Notes under the pieces: model-generated
The model's input: only the letters and a program-made list of their open reading frames with translations
Database searches by the model: none
Told to the model about the DNA's origin: nothing
DNA from: Hymenolepis diminuta
Taxonomy: Eukaryota > Platyhelminthes > Cestoda > Cyclophyllidea > Hymenolepididae
Length of the DNA: 64,000 nt
NCBI GenBank assembly: GCA_900708905.1
Contig: CAADRB010000040.1
Location: forward strand, 985,265 to 1,049,264
Reading direction: 5' to 3'
Position numbers and translations under genes: made by a program
Shown here: positions 49,445 to 60,800 of the stretch, in pieces
How positions within the stretch are numbered: position 1 is the first letter of the stretch
Layout of the letters: every line of letters begins with the position of its first letter

Positions 49445-52032
49445 CTTATTACATATGGAATTTAACTGATCTGCTACCTAATATATTACGGTCTTCACCA
49501 CATAATAAAATGGAGAGGGCACAATAATCGGTAGTTTCCGCTGTCAAGATCGCCAAAATACTGGAAAATTGAATTAAATTTCTCCCTACTTTTGATAAGT
49601 ATTTGAAGCTAAATTTTTTAACCAGTAATAATTATAATAGGTTTGAAACCTTTACCGTTTGAGGAATGCGACTTGGCCTTCAACACCAAACAAAGTCTTC
49701 ACACGCATGTCATTTTGATTTATGGAAATATGCGTTCATTATTCTATTGTATTCAGTTATCTTCTAATTATTAATACTTCAGTCAAACTTCTTCTGATGG
49801 TCTATGGTGAAATCTTCAAAAATATGAAAACATGGACCTAAGAAAAGACACGCTTGTGATGCAGCCAAATTTGATCTCTTAGGAGCATTTACAGACAAAC
49901 AGACAGACAAAGTATAAAGAGATTAAATGTCATGCAAGGATAAGAATAATTAAACCCAAGTAGGGGTAAAATATAGCAAATATATCGGCATACGATTAGT
50001 GCCTCCTATTACTAACCGGGATATCTACAATGTTCAGCTAATATCCTTAAAATGTCGATTAGTTACACACAATGCCGCTAAACTGACAGTCCTGATCTGC
50101 CATAAGTTAGAAGATGGGAGAAAAATTAAATACGTCTTATTTATTAAAGTAGAAAGAGACTGAGGTTTAGGTGATCTCTTTCTCATTGTTTTAACATACA
50201 CCTCACGAACAAAGGGGGGAAACTTCTACGGGATACTCCGTGTCCTAACTTTTAGGCAAATACACGAAAATTTTTATTAATTTGGGAAATAGCCACAAAT
50301 ATAGTGAGTGACTTTGAGTCAATTAATGAATAAGCACGTAAGAAATATTCTAAGAGAGATTGCAGGCAAACATGACTCAAAGTGGCGGAGTCATTGCTTT
50401 GTCTCAGGATGGATAATCCACGTCCTAAGTGAGGTCTCAATATCTTCGGGTGCACAATGCACTTGACAGTACGTATGAGCAAAATTGTCACGATCACGGC
50501 GGCTCTCCCTTTGGTCAAAAACTTCTTCATTACCAGCAGTGTACACTGTTCGTTAATAATGTATGACAAACAGACTTCTTTTACCTATCAAAATAGGCGC
50601 ATTCAGCTTCTTCTCCTCCTCCTTCTTCTAATTTCGGCAAAATGAAGGGAATTTAGATTTCTATCTAGTCATTACAGGCTTTCGGTTAGCAGCTTAATCT
50701 TTTGAGCTTCTAATTTAGCAATAGGAGTAAATAATATGTCACGACAGACACTTTTAATTACTGCAAAATGTTTTATGAAACGAAGTTGGGAGATAAATTT
50801 CGGTAGTAGCTTTAGTTTCGGATATTACAATGTAAAATACAGAAAATTTGAAAAGTTTGTAAGAGGAGGAGGATATCTTGTTTCCAACCTCATAGATGTA
50901 CTACGAGCTATTTCCTTATAACCTCATTCGATCTTTACCAAAAAAATTGAGAAAGGCAAGATAATGCAAATCAATTTTTTCGGAAAGGACTAGAGACTAT
51001 GTCAGAGAGGAAGGAAGACTGTGTGGGTGCTGATACAGGGGTTGTGAGGAGTAATTTTGTAAGTGGGGATATATATATATTTCATTCAGAAGAAGTAATG
51101 TCTACAGTTTGGAGGATTTGCCAGTGACCGGATAAACTGAGGCTTGATATCGGTCACCCAAGGGCCAATTAAATGAGTTGATCATTAATTAAAAATATAC
51201 CGTTATACATAAAATTTTGAGGTCACAGTCGGGAGTTAAGTGCTACAATTTCTGTATACGGTGCGTTGTCATCTTTGAGGCCATATTTCTGTCACTGCCA
51301 AGTGGTCACAATTTACTGTCTTTTACATATTGTAAATAGGAGGAATATAGAATCGGAAAAAGAAATCGGTAAACTGGAGATTATGCATGCTACGTTTAGA
51401 TTCTTAGTAATGGAAATTGCCGTTTTAAATACTGTTAATTCAAATAAAAATCTTCTGAAACTTAACTTGGCGATGATTTCGGGTAGTAGAAGGTGATGGA
51501 TGCAATTTTTAGAATTAATGAATGCCTATAAAATCAATAATCTATGCCGTTGATTTCTTAATCTTGGGGTGATCATGGATTTCATTTTAATACGTCGTTT
51601 TAGGAGACTGTTTTAATGCGAGGTAGCATCATTTCTTCAGTACCATTCAGAAAAACAGTAGATGTTTTTTCGGAGTGGTTTTTCTTCTAAAATCACTGCC
51701 ATAAAGGGTTGACAGCGTTTTCTGACTACTTTGCAGCATAAGAAAATGTAGGAATGTTTTTGTTACTTCAGATCAATAGCAAAAAACCATACAACGAGTT
51801 GTAAGAGGGCATTTTCCAATATGAATGACTGGACTTCCATGGACCAATCTCCGCTATATTCTTCTCAGTCCTAGCCGCTACCTCGTATTCTTATCAAATT
51901 CAACAAATTAACCGTAGAGTAGATTCGCAAACTAGCTGGACTATGTGCTGTTATATCCTGTCATAGTGTTTGTACGAAAATTTAAAATGTTTAACAGATA
52001 GTGCCCTATAAATCGAAGTTTTAATTTTGCAG
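49445..52032. other. Intergenic DNA containing repeat R3 copy 3
   Basis: Apart from the R3 copy at 50385-50475 and a short TA run near 51069-51081, I see no feature. Frames of 60-100 codons here lack domain signal. Confidence 0.5.
50385..50475 (+). repeat. Dispersed repeat R3, copy 3
   Basis: Shares ATTGCTTTGTCTC, a GATG-ATAA-CCACG block and CACTTGACAGTA with copy 2 in the same order. It is shorter and lacks the GATATGCAG block in recognisable form. Confidence 0.4.
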
Positions 52033-54760
52033 ACTTCAAGACTTTCAAATGCAAACATTCTGAAAAATCCTCTTTACGATGTGTTTGTAAAGGTGAACGT
52101 TTATCATATATTTTTCTTATCTCACAATGTTGCATTGTCATTATTCCTCAGGGATTGATAAAATGACCTGATATCACCGTACTCACGAATATGAGAAATT
52201 AAATTAAAATGTGTGCAATATTATATGTGTAACGTATTCAGAGTTGCGCACAACGTGGATTGACAAAATCAAAACATAATTTTTTAAAAGAAATTACATT
52301 TGTATGGGGTTCATTCGACGACAGGAAGAAGTCAATTATTATCAGGTCACCATATCTCAAACGAGCATGGACACTACAGGATCTGAGGTAGTAAATGTGC
52401 TTGGTTGTAATGATTAATAATTCCTGTTCCAACATTACGATTTCATATATTATATGTCTTCTAAATTTGGAGCGCCGGTTCAGGTCACTAATATGACAAC
52501 AACACAAGGAGCTGAAGAAGGGTAGTAGCATATAGATTAAGTAGTTCCACTGATCGAGGAAAATTAAGACGTAGTAAAGATCACTCCTGTCGATCTCCTA
52601 GTTTAAAATGAAGCATTTTCTGCGAGATAGCTTGAAATTACGCACGAAATCAACGCTCAATTTATCGCAATTCGAACGTTGTAACAGCTTTGAGATCAAG
52701 ATATTTAGGTCCCAGAAGGTAATTAATGCGTGCCAAAGGAAAAAGTTATTTTGAAAAATTAAATCAATGTAAATTTGAAGAAAGAATGCGTTAATGCTAA
52801 ATGGATCGTGTGAGATTACTCTGAGAGAGTATTGGAACACCAAATCGACCAGGAATATCTCAGAATGTTGACATCAGTATTTTCAAAGTTAATCCGGCAC
52901 ATAAAATGAACTGAATTATTAAGAGCTAAAATTGAATATATTCAACTAACCATATTCCACAATTTCTAGATTTTATTAGTGGTTTTAATTTCATAGATTG
53001 CAAATCTTAAAAGTGTGAGTAATGTGACAAGCCCTTCTGTCGAAAATATGTATTCTTGAAAGTAAGTTTATGCCACCTAATTTCTCTTACCTCATATTTT
53101 CTTCTATTATTATTTTTGAAGGAATTTTAAACCACTTTACTAATTATTTAAAGTTTAAAACTTACTTTTTTATCTGCAGAAAAGCAATTATTTCAGTGTT
53201 CTGAATGTGGAAAATTTTTTGGTTACGGGAGGAACACGAAATACCATGGGGATCGTATTCACAGGGGTCATGGGATGCTGTCTTCTCTCTGCTCATTAAT
53301 GCCAAGTCTTGGGTTAATCATAATTTGTCATATCATCTAGTCTAGCTCATTCATTTCTGAAATTTGAAAATGCATGTATATTAATTGAAGAGAAGAATTT
53401 ACTCTGCTCTAACTCAGGTAAGGTTTGGTACATTGCTTGATGCTTTTCATAGATATCTGCAGTATTCAATGGTGTTACTGGAGCTTTACCCCAATCCATC
53501 TCGACTTTGAGAAACATTGTTTCCTGCTACCGATTAAAGAGTAAAGCAATAATGTAGAAGTCAGCAAATCAATATGATTCAAGATATTCTGAGTAGGAAG
53601 AAGAAAAATAAGACAAGATGCGGTCAGTTAGGCATTGTTGAGAAATAGCAAAGATAATGATAGAAAGAAAGCGATGTGGGAGTTGGACAGAGATATGGGA
53701 GGACGGATGAGGAAGGTTTCTTGAGAAATCATAGATGAAGCTGGAATATTTGTGAAATTAATCGATGGGCAGAGTGATTTGCTACTGGGTGTAAGCCACT
53801 AAGCACGCTGCTACTGGCGTTAAGCTAATAAGTCTGCTGTTCAGTATTGACCCACTTGCCTGCAAGCTGTCCAACCTAACCTAATAGCGTGAACAAAAAT
53901 GGGAAAACAGTGGTCATTGGCTAGAACAGGAGATGTACCAATCTTTATGTTCCTTAATAAGGTAGAGGATTGTGGTCATCAAGTTAAAATGGTCCCTTAA
54001 TCTCACTTTTGCACTCCTTATATTTCTTTATAAATCTACTTTTCATTTATCAAATAGACTTTACTCTCATTAGATATCAAGTAATTTATCCATAAAATGC
54101 CCTCTAGACGACGTGTCCTACAAAAAAGTCATTTTATGAGCTCCTCTTGAAGTAAATTTCAAATTTAATTCTGTTAAGCACTCAAAGCTGAAGTTCTTAA
54201 TTGGGGAAATTAATTTATAATTTAGAAAAAAACCCATTAAACCTCACATTGAGGGCTTTTATTTTAACCCTAAACCAAACATTGCGTTGTGTTTGCAAAT
54301 AATTTTGAGTGAATTGATTTTGCATGATTAGGACTGAAACCCTTCAAATGTGAAGTCTGCGGAAAGGATTTTTACTTCGGCAGTGATCTTCATCAGCACA
54401 CAAACGCTATGAATAATGGTGAAGGTTTTCTCTCTTCTCCTGTATTTGTCAAATAATACAAAGATTATTTCGTGAGTATTGCATCTTATTTTTTCAGGTG
54501 AGAGGCCTTATCGATGCAGTTAGTGCTTCACAGCCTTCAGTTCCAAGAGTGTTGCTAAGAAATAGGTAAGAGAAATGCATAAAGGTGCGTCATGACTGTT
54601 TTATTACTCATTTTCATTAAAATTGTGGCTCTTTAAGGTATTATTTCTGGAGCTTTTAATTTCAGTTCGAGTTGCAGCAGAAGTAACTAGAAGTAATATA
54701 AAATATGAACTGAACGTGGCTGCTGAGATGAAATCTGAATCGCAATATAAAATTTTGTAA
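52033..54760 (+). pseudogene. Decayed C2H2 zinc-finger gene, one finger per exon
   Basis: At least five C2H2 finger exons plus a terminal exon, all entered in the same codon phase. Exons: 52033-52092 (60 nt; FKCKHSEK, second Cys lost), about 52997-53083 (KCE-stop-CDKPFCRKYVF, no good donor), 53180-53266 (87 nt; CSECGKFFGYGRNTKYH then a second His, intact C2H2), 54332-54418 (87 nt; CEVCGKDFYFGSDLHQH, second His lost), 54498-54584 (87 nt; ERPYRCS-stop-CFTAF), 54666-54760 (31 codons to TAA). Acceptors such as TTTTTATCTGCAG and TTTTTTCAG precede the exons. In every finger exon the first Cys codon begins 17 bases in. Such proteins bind DNA in the nucleus. In-frame stops in two fingers and missing ligands in others argue for a pseudogene, although symmetrical exons could be skipped without breaking frame. 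No start exon was found. Confidence 0.6.
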
Positions 54761-57069
54761 ATGTATTTTTTTATTAACGAGGATTTGCTCTAAAGATTGT
54801 GTTATCAGCTTCATTGCTCCTGATTATTACAGAATTCTCTCGGCAGATTTTAATTAAACTTCATGGAAATATTTTGAAACCTATATCGTTAAAGGATCCT
54901 AGATATCAAGAAATGTCATAAACTTTATTCCGGAAATTCATTTGAATTTTGTGTCTTACTCTGTTTAGATGAGTTCTTAGCGGAAAAATTTCACAAATTT
55001 TAACCCTTTATTGATAAAGTGTAGTATATTAAGAGATGAAGACAATGTTTTAAATAATGGGCACCAAATTTTTATCAGATTTCATTAAATTTTGAAGGAG
55101 TTCTACGAATTTATGACATTTTTGAGTTGAACTTGGTGGAAGTATGTGCTTAAGTGACTCTTAAGCGCAATCTAATTTTTTTTTCGTTTACTCTATTAAC
55201 CTATATATTATGATTCAATTATAAAAAACATGACTTCGTAATCCATTAGGCACATTAATTATTAATAAAATCAACTATGTATCTACCTGTTTGCTGATTA
55301 TGAAAGGAAAAAATGACCAGAGGTATTTTCCCAACTTCCAGAAAAGTATATCAACACAACTGATATAATCTGGATGTATACAAATTAGTGTATAGAAATG
55401 CTGAAGAGAGAGTTGAGATTGATCTATTTCAGTATACTGGTTCAAGTTCAAATTTAATTTACTCTTCATCGAATCTTCTTTTTATAAAAAATTGGAAGTT
55501 GTCAAATCTATTTATTCATACATTTCCAATTCGAATTCATATTTATGATAGGGAGTTTTAATAAAATTTGTTATTCAATTTTTAGACAAAAGCAATATGA
55601 ACTTATCCAGTTACCAAAATGAAAATGTGTTGAATTTAAATAACTGTTTTTCATCGACTGAGATCAAACCTGAAAAGTTGGTGTTGTTATTATGTTGAAA
55701 GTTTTGGTTTGTTTTTGAATTCTTGTGTTAAAACTCGAATTCATTTGCCTATTTCTACTTTGGTTAGAATTATTAACGGATAAGGTATGTGTATCATTTA
55801 TAATTTTTACATTATTAACATTTCACACCTATTTTTAATTCAAACGATATATTTCAACTTTATAAATAACTCAATTCGTTGCTAAGAGTTGTTGACGTTG
55901 GAAAGGCGTTTTAACTCACGCAAGCTTCATTTTTACTCTCCAATTAAGCAATAAGATTTAATAAAACTATTTTTAGTCTCTTATTACTAAGATCTAATAT
56001 AGAAATAGCCAAAAATGTAATTTAACAAAATTAAGTTTAAATGCCAACTTAGAAAATAGGGAAAGAGAGTAAAATAGACGCTTTCTCATGTTTCGTATGT
56101 AAGCATTTGCGGCTAATTCAAAGGGTATCAGAAGGATTATAATAGATTTTGACATATATAAAAAATTAATGAAAATCTGCTTGATCAAAATTAAAATACA
56201 TAAAACTTGATTGAAATGAAAAAGTTAAACATATTTTCATTTCTAAAATGCACTTTCAAAGAGAAAGGAGGTCAAAACAATTGACGTGTTTTAGAGTGCA
56301 TTCAATCAATTGTAATTTAATACAAACAAGAAAGCTTGAATATCGGTGAAATTAAATTAATTACCTCACGTGCAAAATAGGTGCGGAAAACGTTTCAAAG
56401 AAACTTAATTTGATGAATGTGCTTCTCGTCTTTTCTTCAGAGGAGATACTAGAGGGGTCTTTACACTTAAGCCGACCTAGAAACTTATTGGAGGGATTCA
56501 CATCAATTAAAATTACGTCTTAGCCGTTCCCGATAGAAATCGAGAATATAAATGGATTTTGAACTTTATATGCTTTTTGAACCTTCACTTTACCCCTAAT
56601 TCGGAATATAAATACGCGGTTCGCAGCTTATGTAATGTCCAAATGATGCATATTTCCCTGACTATGTAGATCTTTATCAGATATTTCATAAAGTCACGAT
56701 TGCCTAAGATTGACCCTTATCCAGTACGATAAGAGCAAAATCCGACACATGAAAAACGAGGAAAATAAAATATCCAAAAGAGCTTAATGTTTAAATGTTT
56801 GTCCATTTACCAACAAATTGTTTTCCCAAATTCTCGAGGTCATAATTGTCTTTGTAGTGGCCATTAAAACGCACAGAGAAAGTAATATTACTCAGAGTTA
56901 AGTTGAGCAGAGGTTGAAATGAGTCATTAAGTCGCTTTTACATATTCATCTTAAATGAACTCATACTTTATCAATTGGATTCCAACCGATCACATTAGGG
57001 AACCATTTTATTTGGATCTGTGATATTAATCTTACTTTCTTCTCACATTACTATTTTCATTTTTCACAG
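54761..57069. other. Intergenic AT-rich DNA
   Basis: No gene or repeat recognised in this very AT-rich stretch. Confidence 0.55.
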
Positions 57070-57304
57070 GCCACAGAGACGAAGTTCCTCAGATCAAATT
57101 GATACATTTATTTTACTCATGGTCAAAAAGAGTAGTTGCAGCTCGTATCGCATATACGACCTGAACAAAAAGTGGCTTTCAAAACTGCAATAACTGGAAG
57201 AAGGAGAATGCGAGAGCCAAAATGACGATACGGCTACAGTGAATATAGTGGGATTTAATTATTATGGGGAGCAAAGAGAGGCATTATTTGTCTCTTGCAA
57301 ACCA
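57070..57304 (+). pseudogene. Coding-like exon with stops
   Basis: After a good acceptor (TTTTCATTTTTCACAG, ending 57069) a frame runs 40 codons to TAA (57191-57193), then 37 more to TAG (57305-57307). Content such as SSYRIYDLNKKWLSKL and VGFNYYGEQREALF looks protein-like and faintly resembles a Kelch blade (YD..N.W..L), but that is a weak resemblance. Several more stops follow. It may be a degraded exon or chance. Confidence 0.25.
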
Positions 57305-57920
57305 TAGATTGACAATGGCTTCTTGACATAGACAAAGGACTTTCACTAATGCAGAACAATCTCCGATTTAAAAATTTTTGCCTAAATGAGCAATCAAGAT
57401 AATTTTCACACAGTTAATCAACGTAGAAGGATGATAAGGAGATATAATTTTGAGCCTAAACAGGTATGCTTCAACCATGGCTTGTATTTAACAGATCTTT
57501 TGAACTGTTTGATCGGGCATGTTGGAAAACATAAATAAGAACATATTCAAACTCACATCAAGGACATAAAAAAGAAAATTCGGGGTTATTGCCATTAAAT
57601 GAAAATAGAATATTTAACATTATGACACAGAGGTAAAATTAAAGAAGTTAAATTAATTACTGACTTTCCTGCACCTCCCAATATGTCTAAAATTTTCTAC
57701 ACTGCCATTTACTATGACCTATGACCCATTTGATTAACTAGCTTAATTATAGTCGAAAGTATTCATAATGATGACGCATGCGTAGGTTTTAATAGCAGAT
57801 CTTTCCAAAGATAATTTAGACAAAAACCTACATAGTGGACTTGAAGGATGAATCTTTCTTTTCCATAATATTTATCTTACATACTCTCTAATCATCACTA
57901 AATTTGATTATCTTGTCTTN
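57305..57920. other. Intergenic DNA up to an assembly gap
   Basis: No feature recognised apart from scattered short open segments in the frame of the preceding exon-like stretch. Confidence 0.45.
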
Positions 57921-58060
57921 NNNNNNNNNNNNNNNNNNNNNNNNNNNNNNNNNNNNNNNNNNNNNNNNNNNNNNNNNNNNNNNNNNNNNNNNNNNNNNNN
58001 NNNNNNNNNNNNNNNNNNNNNNNNNNNNNNNNNNNNNNNNNNNNNNNNNNNNNNNNNNNN
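57921..58060. other. Assembly gap (140 N)
   Basis: A run of undetermined bases directly abuts the left end of an LTR-like element, the usual situation where a repeat breaks an assembly. The true size and content are unknown. Confidence 0.98.
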
Positions 58061-58454
58061 GTCGGCCCTGCTATTAGCCAGTCTTGTCTGCACTGGCCCT
58101 TCCTTTTCCTACAATCGCCCCGACCAATTAAGGCACGCATTCGATTATATCCTTATGCGTGTCCTCACCCGAAGTGTCGATTATAAATAGCCTCCATCAG
58201 ACACACACAGAACACACACCAAGGGACCCTAGCTCGTCCAACACATCTCCCGTTGCTCAATCCTTCTCCTCCAATTCCCTATTTTCCCTTGAGACTCTGT
58301 ACTGAGCTTTGTTCAATACAACCTGGTCAACGGAATTCTTGGTATTCTTTTTCTTTCATTTACTGTTAGCCATCTGCCGCTACATACTGGTGACCCACAA
58401 CAATCTAGTGGCCCTCTACAAACTGGTGACTCTGCCACTACAAATTGGTGACCC
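58061..58454 (+). mobile_element. LTR-like element, copy F, with triple primer-site motif
   Basis: Begins near CAGTCTTGTCTGCAC, has CGCCCCGACCAATTAAG, a TATAAA box (58182-58187) in TTATAAATAGCC, CA-rich ACACACAG sequence, the pyrimidine tract and TTCAATACAACCTGG. Its right end carries TGGTGACCC at 58388-58396, TGGTGACTC at 58424-58432 and TGGTGACCC at 58446-58454. Each is preceded by CTACA(A/T)A(C/T). The motif has the look of a tRNA primer-binding site, and here it is present three times. No coding sequence follows. Confidence 0.65.
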
Positions 58455-59842
58455 TGTAAAGGACTGCTACAGACTCATCAACATAAGCTCAAAACGTTGA
58501 TTTTAATATTGAATCCACGGCCGTTCTTACAAAACAACTAATCAATATTTCACCTCAGACATTCTCAATTTTAATTATTCAATAGATACTCAGTAAGCAA
58601 CTTAGACTTCCTAATAAAATGACTAAAATATGCTGGATGACCAAGTCCATTGTAGATCGATAATGACAGATCTAATATCGTCGGAAGAAATCAAATAATT
58701 AGTAATCCTACCGTGATTTCTCCTTCTGTCAATACTGCGACAATCGATAAAGCTCATACTTACTAGTAATAATTTTGAAGTGTTTAAATACATTGAAGGA
58801 ACTGAAATTAGTTGAAGGCAGCCTAAGCATGGGGAATTTTGTGTTCAGGCTCTACCAAATGTTCAAAGATTCAATTTTTCCATGGTATTATGTAAACTCT
58901 ATAATAGGATTCCTTAATGGGTAAGAGGTGAAGATTAAGTTATGATAAGTTGCACATAATTTAACAGTGAATACTGATAACAAAGAAAATTATTTCCATT
59001 TAATGGCCGAAATAAGTGCAGTAGGGAACTTTAAGAAAATTCCTACTTAAAATTGTAGAGGATTAGAACAAAATGCAAAGATTTTTTAATAACCTAATTC
59101 TGGCGGAACTCGAAAGTTATGCTTTACCACTAACGATTTCGTTTAAAATTTTTAAAATGTTTTTATTAAAGTGTTTGTTTTTAATTAATAATAGAGCTAA
59201 ATTTTAATAAATCGGATGAACATCCGAATCCACAAAGGATAGGACAAAATAAAAGGCTATTAAATACCGTGGTGGGGAATAATGCAAGAGAATCACAGAA
59301 ATGCTTATGTCAGAGCGCTAGTTTCTCCAAAGTATATTAAACACCGTAGAAGGAAATGCCGAGAATCGGGTAATACGATAAAAGACTTTATTATCGTTCC
59401 TTTAATGACTTGGTTTAATGTAGTTCATTAAAGACGATTTCAATCACGAAATGTATATTTCTAAATGGTATAATGTAATGGCTAGATTTGAACGAAATGT
59501 ACTTAACTAAGTTTCGTAAAGTGCAGATCGGCTGCGACTTAAAATGGCGTATTATAAGTAAAATTTACAATTATATATATGCATGGTGATTGGCTGAATT
59601 GGTAACAATTTGAGCATTGGTGACGCAATTTTGTGGAAAGCTAGTCGTCAAAAAGAGATGCTTGATGAACAAAGACTGGATTTTATTCGGATTTCAATTA
59701 ACATTATTAGTATAATGCGCACAACGAATACTGCAGTCGGTTTCTCTTCTCATAACATTAAGGTGAATTTGTGCTCTTTTTAATAAAGGCGGATGTGAAT
59801 TCAGAATCATCCAAAATTTAAAGAACGACACTAAAAATCACA
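58455..59842. other. Intergenic DNA
   Basis: Contains whatever remains of the interior of the LTR-like element just right of copy F, then AT-rich DNA. No gag, protease or reverse transcriptase frame is visible. Confidence 0.5.
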
Positions 59843-60058
59843 GTTTCACGAGGTTACTCTCTTCTCTCTCATGGTTCGCCATTTCACACTAAAGGCAAAG
59901 AAGGTAACTTTGAAATTCATTCAGCCATCCAAAGCGGCCGCTTAGAATGCATCAAACGCCTAATGGAAACGAGATAATTAGCAAGTATTGGAAAAAGCCT
60001 CCATCATACACCTTTAATGATGGTTGCAGTGAATGATCACCTTCACTTTTACAATTGA
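59843..60058 (+). pseudogene. Ankyrin-repeat exon fragment with in-frame stop
   Basis: Frame starting after a weak acceptor (AAAAATCACAG) encodes GKEGNFEIHSAIQSGRLEC, IKRLMETR, a TAA (59975-59977), then LASIGKSLHHTPLMMVAVND before a TGA at 60056-60058. The HSAIQSGRLECIKRLM and HTPLMMVAVND pieces have helix and TPL-turn features of ankyrin repeats, which bind partner proteins. The single internal stop in an otherwise good repeat suggests recent decay. The next exon-like piece lies 265 bases downstream. Confidence 0.55.
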
Positions 60059-60322
60059 ACAAATAGAATGAACCAAAGGTTATTTTAACTGCTAGATATG
60101 CAGCTTGACTTCCTAAATTATATTAACAAATATTAATACACCCTACTTTAGAGTCACTTGGAAGCTATACAAGTTCTCTTAAGTTGGACTAAGCCAAATA
60201 TCGACAGAAAAGAACTAGACCTAATCTGTTGCGATTGTGAAATGATCCAAATTTGCTCTTTGCTGTTGCAGACGCCAGTTATTTTAAATATCCACGAATA
60301 CCTCCCTTATTTTTGCATCTAG

Positions 60323-60536
60323 GCGCAAAAATTTGGATATCGTCAAAAATCGGTTAAGAAATGATGTTGATCTCAATAAGGTCAATGAATATGGCTACAC
60401 TGCCTTAGTTTTTGCGGTTTCAACAGATAATCTTGAGGTCGTCAAATATCCTACTTTCATCACGTTATAGAGAACAGATATCTATCAATACCTGGCAATT
60501 AGAAATTATTAACTGTCAGTACAACCTTGACTTCAA
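60323..60536 (+). pseudogene. Ankyrin-repeat exon fragment with frameshift
   Basis: Follows a good acceptor (TATTTTTGCATCTAG, ending 60322). The frame reads RKNLDIVKNRLRNDVDLNKV, NEYGYTALVFAVSTDNLEVV: one full ankyrin repeat (D-x-N, G-Y-T-A-L, A-V, L-E-V-V-K). After KY near 60452 one extra base shifts the frame; the neighbouring frame continues with LLSSRYREQISINTWQLEI. The fragment runs into the direct repeat that starts at about 60537. With the previous fragment it is the remnant of an ankyrin-repeat gene. Confidence 0.55.
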
Positions 60537-60800
60537 TATCCACGGCCGGCCCAACTGTGTGTGCACATGCTTGCACATAGATACCTAAACAAATGTCAAT
60601 CATCACATTGAGACATCGACAATGAGACATGACTTACGTCTAATGAAGAAGTGTTTTGTATATATACTTAATTTACTCACTAAATTGAGGGNNNNGGGGG
60701 GCTTCCCGATCACCTCCGTACTGGTCTAGCGGCATGAGTGACTCGACTTATTCCATTTATTCGATCTATTTGACCTAAACATAGACATAACGTTATCACA
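60537..60800 (+). repeat. Direct repeat R4, copy 1
   Basis: Aligns end to end with 62433-62684: a GTGTGCACATGCTTGCACATAG block, GAGACATGACTTACGTC, a TGTATATATACTTAATTTACT block, a G-run with four undetermined bases (60692-60695), CATGAGTGACTCGACTTATTCC and a closing CGTTATCACA. It has a TATA-like core and starts near TGTGTG, so it could be an LTR of an unknown element, but no primer site or coding sequence follows. Confidence 0.6.

Noticed and set aside
57898..58140. Frames of 61-80 codons through the N gap
   Set aside because: They consist mostly of undetermined residues and overlap the LTR-like copy F.
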